Shown here one piece after another: positions 52,461-64,000 of a stretch of DNA of 64,000 nucleotides (positions within the stretch are counted from its first letter, which is position 1; each line of letters starts with the position of its first letter). The translations under genes and the position numbers were made by a program. Source of the stretch: Ichthyophthirius multifiliis (taxonomy: Eukaryota > Ciliophora > Oligohymenophorea > Hymenostomatida). The notes beneath the pieces were generated by a model, which saw only the letters and a program-made list of their open reading frames with translations, was not told the DNA's origin and searched no databases. The stretch lies in the NCBI RefSeq assembly GCF_000220395.1, contig NW_004086788.1, positions 124,001-188,000 on the forward strand. Direction: 5' to 3'.

Positions 52461-53393
52461 ATGGCTATTGAATTAACTATAAATCAACTTAAAAGCTATT
52501 AATTAAAATAATCAATAAGCAAATGTATTTATAAAATTATTAAAAATATGAAATTTATTGATTGAATATTATTAAATGTACATATTCAAATATAAAGATA
52601 TAATGATGCAAGAGAATGAAATAAAATTAATATTAATTTATATTTTTATTTTTATTTATCTAAAAAAATAATTAAATATTAGTAAATATATTTTAAGTTT
52701 ATATAATTTTGATTATTATAATAATATAGTAATTTTGTAATTAATAATATTAAATAATAAATTAATAAGCTTTTATTATTAAATATTCTAACATAAATTA
52801 ATAGTAAAATATATATGGCATTTTAATAATAAGATAATAAAATTTAAATAGAAAATCCTCATTAATAATTAGTTTATTTAATAAATCTAGAGATTACAAA
52901 GTTTTTAGCATGTAAGATACTTATAAAAATATATTTATTAACTTTAATTAAATATTATTTATTTATTTCTTGTATAATTTTGTTTTTAAATTGAATCAAA
53001 AAAAAATACCATTTGCATTTTATATTTATTTTCATCTTATTTTTATTGATAAAATTTTAAAAAAGTAAATTAAAGAAAGAAAATTAAAAATTAAGAGGAA
53101 ATATTAATATAATTCAACAAAATAGAAATTTTAACTAAATGTATTTTTTTTATAAAAAATAATAATTAAATAAATAGCATTTTATTAAAACTTTAAATAA
53201 TAATAAAATCTATTTACACAAAATGTTATACATATTTACTTTTTATTTTTATTTTTAAAATGTTCTTTAAAAAAAAGAAGATACAAGTACTCAAGAATAA
53301 ACTAGAGATAGATATTTAATATAAAAATAATTAAATTACGCTGCTTAAATTAATCATTAGCTTAGAAATTTATAAAAATTAATTTAATTTTGA
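52461..53393 (+). CDS. Possible small intron-split gene(s), unknown
   Basis: Three protein-like blocks lie close together. ATG 52461 gives MAIELTINQLKSYQLKQS. ATG 52815 gives MAFQQQDNKIQIENPHQQ and VYLINLEITKFLA, followed at once by a plausible GTAAG donor. About 53280-53393 reads DTSTQEQTRDRYLIQKQ and NYAAQINHQLRNLQKLI, ending TGA 53391-53393. The last two share a frame and look like exons of one small helical protein. No family was recognised and the intron between them (about 370 nt) would be long for this region. Confidence 0.3.
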
Positions 53394-53911
53394 CTAAGAA
53401 AATTTGAAAAGGTAAAATATGCTTCATATAAATAATTTCCAATTAAAGTTAATATATAATAAATATTATATTAAAAATAAAAAATTAATTAAATTAAAAG
53501 ATGTAATAATTTCAAATTTATTCATTATTTTTTATTAAAAAATCAATAAAAAAAGAATCTTATCCGTTTTTTATCGTCTTTTTTTATTATTTATTGAATT
53601 AATTAATATGTTTAATAATTATGATTAAAATTTATTTATGTGAAAAGATATATATTCATTAAGTTCTTATTGCTTAAAATAGAAAAAGTTAAAATACAAT
53701 TCTTAAATAGAAAAAGTTAAAATACAATTATTTAAAAAGATAATATAATAACTAAAATAATTAAAAAAAAAAAGTACTATTATATGTTATAAGCAAAACT
53801 GTAATTCAAATACATATACATATAAATTAATATTCTAAAAATTGCCATATAAAGCAAAATATTTTATAATAAAAAATATATATAAATATATTTTTATAAA
53901 TATTTAAAAAA
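53394..53911. other. Intergenic DNA with a short direct repeat
   Basis: No gene. Two copies of AATAGAAAAAGTTAAAATAC start at 53678 and 53706 (28-base spacing). Confidence 0.6.
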
Positions 53912-54436
53912 TCATGCTAAATCATATTCTTCTTATGATTATTATTGATAATTTTTGATTGCATCTAATATTTTTATAATACCTTTACAAGCCTAAATTT
54001 TTAGCTCCTTTTCATATACTAATCCATCAGAACTATTTTAAGGCAAAACATGACCTCTTTTCGCTTTTAATTCTTTAATATTTTTTTTAATTAGAATTTC
54101 TCTTTATTTTTTCAATTCTTATCGCACTTTTTTCAAAGGTTTTTTGAATTCTACAAATATAGGATTTTCTTAATTAGATGATTTATTTTCTTGATTAAGA
54201 ATTTTATAAAATATTGTGGAAACTGTATTTTTTTATTATAATTTTTCTTCATTTTCAGAATTATTAAGAGTTTTTGGATGTATAAAACTATCGTTATTTA
54301 TATCTGATGTATCACGATTTAACTTTTCCTACTTTTACTATTTATTATTTTCTTCGTCGCTATTACTTTCTTCTTTAAAACGACGCATTAATTGCCTTAC
54401 TTTTTTGTTCTATTTAGAAAGTATTTTATGCTTCAT
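53912..54436 (-). CDS. RRP15: RRP15-like ribosome biogenesis protein (174 aa)
   Basis: Intronless 175-codon frame from ATG 54436 to TGA 53914-53912. The N-terminus is charged (MKHKILSKQNKKVRQLMRRF, SNSDEENN). The RRP15 domain follows: STIFYKILNQENKSSNQENP, KPLKKVRQELKKQ, LKAKRGHVLPQN and the signature YEKELKIQACKGIIKILDAI, equal to the RERxLxxIATRGVVxLFNAV block. Rrp15 is a nucleolar factor for 60S pre-ribosome assembly and 27S rRNA processing. The protein ends soon after the signature, so the longer animal C-terminal tail is absent, as in many protists. Confidence 0.82.
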
Positions 54437-54577
54437 TTTTTTTTTGTCTGTATATATTTAGTTTTATTATTAATTTTTTTATTTTAGCTTTTTTATGATT
54501 ACTATTTTAATTATAATTTTATTATGTATTTAGTTTTAAATATATAAAATAATAAAAAACATAAAAAAGTTATAAAA

Positions 54578-55103
54578 ATGGGAGAAGTCTGCGGAAAAAT
54601 TCAAAATTAATAAAAAGATATGGAAGAAATGAAACAAGCTATAAAATAATTAAAAATAATAATGGAAGTAAAATATTAACTCTATTTTTTAATAATTAAT
54701 ATATAATATAGTATTTTAAATTTAATTTATTTTTTCTATAAAAAATCATAAATTAATTATAAAAATACAGGAAACAAAGGGTGCTTAAGACATGCTTAAA
54801 ACAAATTTAGAAGATGTAATTAAAACTACTAATGATATAAAATAGAAGTTCCATGAAGTATCCAATACAGTAGGAGACTTCTAAAAAAAAATAGATGAGG
54901 TAATTATAAACATTTTGAATTATATGTATTATATATAATTAAATATGTATTAACCATATATTTATAAATCTAATATTATTACTTTTCTTTTTTTTAAATA
55001 AAAAATAATAATTGTTTATTTTTAGGTTTAAGATAATATTTAAAAAACTATTTAAAATGCAGGTTCTAATGTTGTTAGTTAAGGATTAAAAAACTTTTTT
55101 TGA
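54578..55103 (+). CDS. Small coiled-coil protein (98 aa)
   Basis: Three exons with introns 54668-54770 (103 nt) and 54900-55025 (126 nt); the spliced length is exactly 99 codons. It begins MGEVCGKIQNQQKDMEEMK. The middle is one amphipathic helix (EDVIKTTNDIKQKFHEVSN). The C-terminus SNVVSQGLKNFF could be a membrane-binding amphipathic tail. The promoter region is shared with the divergent RRP15-like gene, since the ATGs are about 140 bases apart. Family not recognised. Confidence 0.65.
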
Positions 55104-55859
55104 AAAATAAAGTTTTATATATCAATAAATAAAGCTTTTATAATAAATAAATATCTTAAAAACAATAAAATTTAATAAATATAATTAATAATAAATATTT
55201 AACTTATATTTTTTTTTTTTTTTTTTTTAAAGTTTAAGAGTCTATCTTTATCAAATTCTGCTTTTTATATTTATATTAAATAAATATATATTGTAAATTT
55301 TTGATTAAATATAAGTAAAATAATTGAATATTTGGCACGTAATTCAATCATTTTACAAATTTTAATTTTATATACTCGATAATACTTTTTTTATAATTTT
55401 AATTTATTAATTTCTGTGGTTTATAAATTCTAAGACTAAAATTTAAGTGGTGTTTTTAATTTTTTTTAAATTAAAACAATTAAATTTAATTTCCCAAAAT
55501 TTTATTGTTTTCATTATGTTACAATATTTACAACATTTTTTTAAGGACTAAACAAAAAAAATTGAGAAAAACAATAGTTAAAATTTATATCATTAGAATT
55601 CCTAAATTACAATAATATTTTTTTCATATTAAGATAAGATTATATTATTAAATAAATTAATAATGATAATTACAAAATTTTATATAACTAAGTTTATTTT
55701 TTTTAATTTATTTTATAATTTTTTAAAATTATTTTATATAAAAGTATGCATTTTATTATTATTATACTTTCAACTTATTATAATAATTATAGATTCTTTT
55801 TTTTTTAATTTTTTTAAAAAAGATAGCATGATATATATAAAGGAGGATAATTACTTATC

Positions 55860-55948
<89 letters not shown>

Positions 55949-56059
55949 TTTTTATGAAATAAAAAAATTAATGTTTAATAAAAAGGAAAAAAAATAAGTA
56001 TTTTTAAAATAAATAAAAATAATTATATATATTTACGCATTCATAATAATAAAAAAAAT
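55104..56059. other. Intergenic DNA with long (TA)n tract
   Basis: No gene. A (TA)n tract of about 75 bases lies at about 55866-55940, and a poly-T run at about 55209-55228. Confidence 0.7.
55866..55940. repeat. (TA)n microsatellite
   Basis: About 37 TA units, the longest in the window, some 120 bases upstream of the next ATG. Confidence 0.9.
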
Positions 56060-56710
56060 ATGTAAAAATTAGTAAAAGATATATTAGCATTCACTGTAAA
56101 AACTGAATTAATTTAATGGTAATAGGCAGAAAATTAGATTTTATAACACTTTAATAACTTAAACCAAGAATAGTATGTTCAATTAGTTAATCATTTTGGA
56201 GTTAACTAGTAAGGTTCTAATGCACTATGGGATAAATTGGATAATGCTGCTCAGTATTTTGTTTAAGACTTATCATTAGATTAAAAAATACAACTTATTG
56301 AAGGATTTGGTGAAAATTCATTAAAAAGAGATCTTTCTAAATTTTTAGATTAGTATTTAGTTGATTAAATATATTAAATAGGTAAAGAATAAGTTAATTA
56401 ATAGTTATAAAAAGACCCTTATTATATTTCCAATAAAGTTAAAGAAATTAACAATGGATTACCTTTAAAATATTAAATTAAGATTAACAGACCAGCAAAT
56501 AATTAAGAATTTGGGGAAAAAAATGGGTTTTTATCGATTTTCAGACTTGTACCAACTTTAGTGAATGAAGAAAATTAACTTTACTATCCTTAGGATGAAG
56601 AAACATTATAAGCAGAAGAATAATTTTAAAAAGAAATGGAAGAAGAAGCTTTAAATATTAAGAAACATTTCCCAAATAGCAATTTTATTGATTTTCTTAG
56701 ATAAAAATGA
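56060..56710 (+). CDS. Orphan protein (216 aa)
   Basis: Intronless 217-codon frame from ATG 56060 to TGA 56708-56710. It has high-quality protein text throughout: KLVKDILAFTVKTELIQWQQ, LVNHFGVNQQGSNALWDKLD, IQLIEGFGENSLKRDLSKFL, DPYYISNKVKEINNGL, FLSIFRLVPTLVNEE and a C-terminus NIKKHFPNSNFIDFLRQK. It is soluble and mainly helical, with an acidic segment near residues 180-200. There is no signal peptide or membrane helix. I do not recognise the family. Confidence 0.75.
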
Positions 56711-59030
56711 AAAAAAAAAAAAATTTGATGTTATTATAATTATATTTTTTATGAAGAACTATTCTTCTTCTTTTTTTTAAAAAAAAAAAAGAATAAAAAT
56801 AAAAAATATTAAATAATAAATATAATAATTTGAATTATACTTATAAAAAGTGATATATTATAAATTATTTTTAATTAATTATTATAATATATATTAGTCG
56901 CTGCTTTTTTTTCTTCTAATTTTAAATGTATTATGTTAAAATATTTTTTCGATTAAAAGTAGATTTTATGTAAGCTATAATTATATTAAAGTAATGCATA
57001 TTTTCTAAAAAAATATTAACTATAAAGAAACAAAGATAATATAAATTAATTTTTTAAAAAAAGAATTTTATTTTATCTCTATAAATTCTCATTTTTAAAA
57101 AATTAGATTTCAATATTGCTATTTTTTTTAATAATTTGATTATAAAATATATTCTATCGATTCTATTTATTAGTATTTTAGAATATTATAAAATCAGGTT
57201 TCTTTTCGATTTCTCTTAAAAATTAAAAAAATTTGATTAAGAAGGGGGAGCTATTTTTAATCTTTTTTTATTTAGAAGTATAAAAAAAAAATTAGTTTTT
57301 TATTAAAAAAAAATTGAATTTTTTTTATTCTGGAAAAGATTAATTAGACATTTAAAGATTAAATAATTTAATATTTTTTTTTTTGTAGAGGGTATTCCAA
57401 TTTTAAATTTACTATAATCTCATCCATCACTAAATTTATTCTTTTTTTTTTATTTAAAAAGATGAATTTTACTTTAACAAAAATATTTTATTAATTAAAG
57501 TTTGATTAGAATGCTTTATTTTCATATTTTCATTATAATCTAATGTTCTCATACTTTCATATTATTTATTATATAATATATATTAATTATTATAAAATAG
57601 TAATGATTTTTTAAAATTAGCTGACATATTATTTTAATTACCTAAAACTTAATCAATATAATTTATTGTTTGTTTTCATATTTATTTTTTATCTAATTAT
57701 CTTTTAAAAACTCAATCAACAAAAAAAAAGCAAGAAGAAATTATTAATGGTTTTTTTTTGATTGAGCCTTTATAAAAAATCAGAGAAAAAATAAAAATAT
57801 GAATAATATAATTCGATTTCAATATTTTTTTATTTATCAACTTTAAAATGTTAGGCTTTTTAAGCAAAGTATCAGATAATAGATTCTAAAAAGTTCATAA
57901 AAATCTTTCATTTTTATTGTTAAATTATTATCTGTTGATATATATAATAAATTCTTAAACTTTATTACTTGTTTGCTAGCTTTTAAAATCCTAATTATTA
58001 ATTCTAAAAACAATGTAATTAATTAAAAGCATTTTTTTATGTTTTTTAATTTAAATTTATGATGAAATATTATTTTAATATTTTTTGCTTATTTCTAAAT
58101 AGAAGTTCTATTAAAAGTTCAATTATATATATTTTTTGTTCTTGAAGTTTAAGAAATTCCTCACTTTTTATAAACGTCTTTGTAATATACATAAATCATA
58201 TTGTTAACATATTTCATATAAAAAAAACATAAAATAGATTTTTATAAAGTTTAATTAAATTTAATAGGCTATTTTTAATAAATTTAATAATATAATTATT
58301 TTTACATGCAGTTTAATATTAAAGATTATTTGATTAGTAATTTACTAATTTATTAGTCTAATTTTTGTTTATAAATAGTAATTTAAAGAGAAAACAAATT
58401 TTTGTTTGAATACAACAAATACAAAAAAATATATTTAATAAGAATCTTCTTAGTTTATATATGTTTTATATCTTTCTGATTAAATTTTATATTAAATATT
58501 AAAATTTATTATTATAAATGAAAATACTGTATTCTAAAAGAATTTTTCTACTTTCATTAAATTTTTTAAAATATATAACTAATTTGTTAAATTATTTAAA
58601 GAATAAATTAAATTAAAAATATTTTAATTCTTATTTAAAAGATTACTTGTTCTATATTATGTTTTAATTATAACTAATTCATATACTAATTGCATTATGA
58701 TATAATTTTTAATTTATAAAAAAATAAAATTATATTTGTTTAATAATTTATAGTATTTTTTTTAATTTTATTCATTGTTCATTATTATTACTTATTACTA
58801 TTTATAAGTTTTTTTTAAAAATTGAGTATTTTAATATTATCAAAATTTATTATATTTAATATGAAAATAAGTTTATGTTTATTAACTTTTATACAGAACT
58901 TATAAAATAATAAGCTTTTTATGAATTATTTATTTTTCATAATATATTTATAAAATAGATATCGATATTGATATTATATATATATATATATTTAAATTTA
59001 GTTTTTTTAACTTAATAATTTTTTTTTTTT
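56711..59030. other. Long AT-rich region with decayed coding traces
   Basis: About 2.3 kb without a firm gene. Minus-strand traces near 57120-57620 (MSANFKKSLLFYNN, SKFKIGIPST) and 57840-58160 (MKDFYELFRIYYLILC) look like broken ORFs with in-frame TGAs, perhaps related to the LRR gene at 48-50 kb. A GAAGGGGGAGCT patch near 57240 is the only GC-rich spot. Confidence 0.45.
57705..57773. repeat. Hairpin with ACTCAAT/ATTGAG arms
   Basis: The left arm AAAAACTCAATCAACAAAAA and the right arm TTTTTTTTTGATTGAGCC pair imperfectly around a loop of about 20 bases. Third copy of the design seen at 22.0 and 50.0 kb. Confidence 0.65.
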
Positions 59031-62000
59031 TCATTTAAATAAAAACTCGCTTATTTAATAAACAATATCAGCCATAATAAATTTTTAAGAATTAACATAT
59101 TTGTCAATATTGTCTTAAATTATTTTTTAGTTATTAATATAATTATCTTATTTTTATTGCATCTACACAAAATTAAAAAAATAAATTTAATCATTTTTAC
59201 AAAATTAGAACCAATTTAAATATTGTAACATCTAAAAGTTTAAATGATTTTATCCATAAAGCTCTAAAAATTTAGACTTAATAAGATTAAATTAGGCCAA
59301 AAGCATAAAATATTCATCGTAATCATTCCTAGAAAACAAAAAATAATCTAAATAATTCTCATTTTTTAAATTTTCCTTATTTTAATATCTAATTAAAAAA
59401 AGACAATATAAGTAAGGCACCCAAAAAATTTCTTTTTATTATAATAAATCCATTTTTTTAGCCAAAAGAAGTACTTTAGAAGGATTTAATTAATCAGTTA
59501 AATAAATTTCAAATTTAGAAATAGAATTTCTATTAATTTTGTGGATAGGTCCAATTTCACTAACTAAAGCTCTAAACATACGATTATTATTAGAAAAATA
59601 ATGTATTTTTTCTTAATTTTCAATAAGTTTTTATAAAATAGGTATTGATTAACTTTATTAAAGTATCCCTAATTAGATTTTCTTATAAGGAATTTTTTCT
59701 TGATTATATTTTTAAAGTAAAAATTTAAAATTCAATTCTTATAAAGTATTTGCTTTTAAATTATTGTCTTCATTTATTTAGACTATTTAGTCTTAACTAT
59801 CATATTCCGATTCGTTTTCTAAACTTGTTTCAATTATTGGCTGGTTTAAACTGTTTTCAAAACTTTTTTGCGAGTTATTATTTTTTTAAGAAAGTTCATT
59901 TTAAACCGAATCTATTTGCTTTCTTTTTTTTTCAATTTTTTCGATTTTATCTTTGATTAATTCATAATTTTTTAATCTCACAATTTTATCAATTCCTTCT
60001 TTATAGTTTTTTTCATAATAGTCTTTAATAGAATCAATAAAAAACTCATTTTGAGAAATAGAAAATATGGGAACTTCAAACGGATTTTATTATTTGTTTT
60101 TTTAAGATATTTAGTAATTATTATTAAGCAATAAATTAAAGATAAAATCAATTTTTTAATTAATTTCTTATTATATAAAATCATTAAACTAAATCTTTAA
60201 AATTTTCATTAAAATATCACTTTTTTAATCCAAAAATTCTGAAAAAAATTCTTAATATTCTTAGACAGATTATAAAGAAAAAATAAATTATTTTGCATTT
60301 AAAAAAAAATTACAAAAATAATCAAAAAATCTTAGTTTTAATATATTGCTTTAAGAAAAAGCTTACTTTTTTTCAAAACTTAAATTGGTACAACATTTTA
60401 AAATTAGTTAAAATATTATTTAATTTAATTTGTTTTATATTATTTCTGCATTTAATTTTATTAATTATTACATTGCAATAATTCTATAATAATTTTTTTT
60501 TTCTATGTTATTTAATTTAAATGCTTCCAATTTTATACTTGATTAGTTTGAGATTATTTTTTCTAATAACTCGTGCAACTTTGCTCTAAAAAAATAATCT
60601 TTATCTCCTTCATTACTTATGTTTACATTATTTACAAATATTCTACCAGTTTAAGGTCTTCCCAAACTTGTTTAAGGCTTCCCTGAACTTGTTGAAGGTC
60701 TAGTAGATATTGCTCCTGGAGAATTTGGTCTAGTAAATACTTTTATTTTTTAATCAGGTGAAAAAATTTATTATTTTTTCTTTGCTTTTGGGTTGTATTT
60801 AAAAACTTTAATTGTATTATTTTTATGAATTTTATGGATTACTGGTGACAATTATTCTAAATTTTAGACTTGAAAATTATTTTGTTTATTATTTATTATT
60901 AAAACTTCATTTAGAAGATATTAATTTTAATATTTTTTAGGTATATTTTATTCATAAAATTTAGAAAATTAAATCAAAAATTAATCATCAGGACAAATTA
61001 AGGGATGTTTTTTAAATTAAAAGTTTTTTATTATGGAATTTTATTTTATTTTAATATATTCTTATTTTAATTTTTTTAAAAAATTATTTATTTTTTAATT
61101 TTTTAATTCTTTTTAAGGATTCATTTTTGAAATGTTAAGTATTTTTCTAAAAAAATATCTTGAATAATTAAAGTTTTAAATTCTATTTTGTTTTCTTTTT
61201 ATTTTATTAATAAACTTTTCTTAAAAATTTTACTGTTACTTAAATAAAAAATTTTCTTTTAAAATTATTGAATTTTTAAAAGTGTCCTAAATATCAGTTT
61301 TTTAATTTTTGAAGTAACTAATACCATCTTCATTAGAAAATTAAGAAAAATCATCGGAAAAATCAAAAGATTCTTATTAACTTTAAAAACTACTAAAACT
61401 AGTTTTTTATTTTTATTTTTGTTTTTATATTATTTATTATTCTTCTTACTCATTTTTTTATTATTCTAATTATTTTTATTATTATTTTTTCTCTTCTTCT
61501 TCTTCAATTTTTTTTTTTATTATCATCCTTTCAGCTCTTTGATTACTATTATATTTTTTAAATATTTAAGTCAAAACTTAAGCTTTATTTTCTTATTATT
61601 TTATATTTTCAACAACAACTTTTTAGTTTATAGATTTATTTTGAGGAATTAAATTATTTTTTCTCTTATTAATAAATATATCTTTTAATTTAGTAAGGGA
61701 TATTTTTTATCCATTAAATTTATACCTGCTTTATTTTTACAATATTATAGAGTTTTTCTTTTCTTTCTATATAAATTAATCCAAATTTTTTAAATTACTG
61801 AGATTATTCTTGCCTGTGGTATTAAAATTAGATGTATTGCCATCACTAAAATCTGTCTTTTTTATAAATTTCGAATATCTTTTTTCGTTTGAAGTAGATT
61901 CATTAATAATCAATCCTTTAGTATGTATTAAAGCATTTCTCTTTTTTTAATTGTTAAAAAGAGGTTTTAGTGATTTAGATACAAAATTTGTATTAACTTG

Positions 62001-63564
62001 TTTTTTTAATTTATTCTAATTATTATTTATAGAATTATTTTCTTATAAATTTTAAGGAAATTTATCTTAACTTTTTTTTTTTTAAATACTATCTAGTTTT
62101 TTTAATTTATCTTAATTATTATTTTAGTTTAAGTTTCCTTTATTATTTTCTATTACATCTTACACTATACTATAAATACTATACTTTTTTTCTTTTACTT
62201 GGTTTAATTCAGTTTTTAAATTTTTATTTATTAATTAGAAGTCTTTATCTGTTTAGTTATCTTCTTAAAAATTATTATATTATGTTTAATTTTGTTAATT
62301 ATATTAATTATTGTCTCCTTAATTTTATAAATTCACATTTTTTTAAAAATCAAAATTATTTTCTTTTATATATATTGGTTTAAACGTATCATCAAATTCT
62401 TTGTCTTTATCATCTTATTCTTCTGATTCACTTTAAGATTAAAGACTAGAGATCTCATCATCGTCATCATCATCATCGTCATCATCTTCATCTTTATCAT
62501 CATCTTTATCTACATTTTTATCTTCATCTTTAACTACATCTTTATCTTCATCTTCATCTTCATCTTCAGCTCTTCTTTAATCTTAAAGTAGTAATTCTTC
62601 TTTAATAAAATAGTCATATTCCTGTTTAGAAAATGTATTTTTTAAAAATTATTTATTAGATAATAAATATGATGAAGACTTTGTATAAAAAAACTCTTAT
62701 TAACTTTTTTTTCTGTTCAAAACTTTTTTTAAAACCATTTAATAAGGCCACCAAAACAGAAGCTAATCTTTTATATCTTTAACAATTTTTTTATCACCTT
62801 TTAAATATTCATTTATATATTTAAGTTAATAAATGTCAATATTTTACTATTTTTTAAAAATAAAATTACTATAAAAATATAAAAGCTACCTATTAAATTA
62901 AGAAATTTCTATAACTTTCGTTAGGATTATCTAGAATGGTATCGAATTCATATAATTAATTTTATTTTTTATATTAGTATATATAATATTTAACAAAAGA
63001 TTATGCTTCATTTTTTAATTTATCAAAAATATCTAATTAATTGTCTTAATTAATTCCAGAAATAAATTATCGAATATTTTCAATAACATTAGTTTTAAGT
63101 TTATACATTTATGATTCTAAATCAATAATTTATTAATAATAATCAATTATTTATCCTAAATCTTTTAAATAAGGAAAGACATCAGAAGTCAACTCTTATT
63201 CTTTACAATACCAATAATATTTATAAGAATCTATATTATATCTAAAAACCCATTAAAATTTCTCAATATTATCAACTTAAGTTTCATAATATTTTAAATA
63301 CTCAATAACAATTGCTAATAAATGTATTTCTTCAGGAAGCTTTATATCAAGTTCATTACATATAACTATAAGATGATCATCAATTATATTTTCGCTTATT
63401 TTTTCCGTTTTATTTGAGTATGTTATTAGATTTATGTAGTTATCTTTTTCTTTTAAAAATATTTAGTCTTGAATTTTGTTCTTTGTTTTTTAGTTTAAGA
63501 TATCTGAAATAATTATATTTATATCTAATATATATTCTTTTTCTAAATAATTTACAAAAGTCAT
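59031..63564 (-). CDS. Very large low-complexity protein, unknown
   Basis: ATG 63564 begins MTFVNYLEKEYILDIN, and the N-terminal domain is well folded-looking (HLIVICNELDIKLPEEIHLL, VFRYNIDSYKYYWYCKEQEL, FPYLKDLGQIIDYYQQI). An acidic run of Asp/Glu/Lys lies at about 62440-62570. A long Gln/Asn/Lys-rich disordered centre follows, with a QQQKQLEQQ-type tract near 61470. A Pro/Ser patch near 60640-60740 contains PNSPGAISTRPSTSS and QTSLGRPQTGRI. The C-terminal domain (NRMFRALVSEIGPIHKI, FWVPYLYCLFLIRYQ, YDEYFMLLAQFNLIKSKF) runs to TGA 59033-59031. Long open stretches share one strand and style, so I treat it as one gene with several introns, but two genes are possible. Probably over 1,300 residues. 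Family not recognised. Confidence 0.5.
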
Positions 63565-63649
63565 TAAATGTTATGATTTATATTAATAATTTCTTTTTTT
63601 TATTAAAAAAATCATAATTATTAATATTTATTAATAATTTTTTTAAAGA

Positions 63650-64000
63650 AATAAATTATATGTACATTTTACATGTATTTTATTCTTCATTTTCATGATA
63701 TGTATATATTAAACTATTAACTTTAGTTATTTTGCCTTCTCTTAAAAATTGGTATTGCTTATTAATTATTTTTTTTAAATATCCGTAGCATGGATGTAAT
63801 TAAATTGCTAAATTATTTATAATATTTTTATATATTTTTTATTCGCCTTATAAAGTTATCCAATTAGGAGGTAATTCTATACAATTATAAACCCTTCCAA
63901 ACCAATATAAATTTTCAAAATCATAAACTTTTAAAAGAACAATTGCTTCAGCAACTTAAAAAGGGTCTTCTTTTTTATTACACAATAAATTTTGAGAATT
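63650..64000 (-). CDS. 3' part of an unknown gene running off the right edge
   Basis: The minus strand is open from the window end and reads DPFQVAEAIVLLKVYDFENL, YWFGRVYNCIELPPNWITL, AIQLHPCYGYLKKIINKQ and FLREGKITKVNSLIY. The tryptophan-rich, Pro-Pro-Asn-Trp text looks like part of a folded domain. The C-terminal end near 63650 is not fixed. An in-frame reading continues into the next gene, so an intron or stop in another frame is likely. The 5' end is outside the window. Family not recognised. Confidence 0.5.

Noticed and set aside
55663-55962. Plus-strand ORF ending in Tyr-Ile repeats
   Set aside because: It is open only because (TA)n has no stop codon; the text is low complexity and not protein-like.
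57230-57260. GGGGGAGCT patch as a tRNA or RNA gene
   Set aside because: No cloverleaf, anticodon arm or box A/B could be folded around it by eye.

Overview
This is extremely AT-rich DNA (mostly A/T runs, with GC only inside genes) that makes sense only with the ciliate nuclear code, where TAA and TAG are glutamine and TGA is the only stop. Read that way, conserved eukaryotic genes appear at full length, split by short introns (about 40-130 nt, GT..AG, very AT-rich). Spliced lengths close exactly to whole codons for most models. Composition, intron size and code use fit an oligohymenophorean ciliate macronuclear scaffold. Ichthyophthirius-like is my best guess, but that is inference.

Layout, left to right. 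1-8 kb: the tail of a TPR-like gene (+), a VWA-domain protein (+), then broken ABC-transporter pieces (+). 8-14 kb (+): a compact ionotropic glutamate receptor-like channel, then a nine-exon ciliate membrane protein. 14.6-16.7 kb (+): a DBP2/p68-type DEAD-box helicase. 17.5-21.8 kb (-): a WD40 protein, a heat shock factor and a one-helix membrane orphan. 22.8-26.5 kb: a dead Tc1/mariner copy, a long coiled-coil ORF with in-frame TGAs (+), and a small protein carrying PP1-docking and CaaX motifs (-). 27.9-32.4 kb (-): a CLUH/CLU1 homologue. 32.9-34.1 kb: a second IS630/Tc1-type transposase fossil.

36.6-38.6 kb (+): a Tousled-like kinase, with two E2F-like sites upstream. 40-43 kb (+): an OSCA/TMEM63-type channel. 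44.6-46.3 kb (-): a POLE3/DPB4-like histone-fold protein and a DeSI/PPPDE peptidase. 46.9-48 kb (+): an NSRP1-like splicing protein. 48.1-51.5 kb (-): a leucine-rich-repeat protein and a B-box-like zinc-binding coiled-coil protein. 53.9-56.7 kb: RRP15 (-), a 98-residue coiled-coil protein (+) and a 216-residue orphan (+). 59-64 kb (-): a very large low-complexity protein and the tail of another gene.

The genes are unrelated housekeeping, signalling and membrane genes on both strands, with no operon logic. Gaps are simple-sequence DNA: (TA)n, (AAAT)n and poly-A/T. No CRISPR array, rRNA, tRNA, phage or retroelement was recognised. Single-base frame breaks sit in homopolymer runs of otherwise clean genes, so some apparent lesions may be assembly errors.
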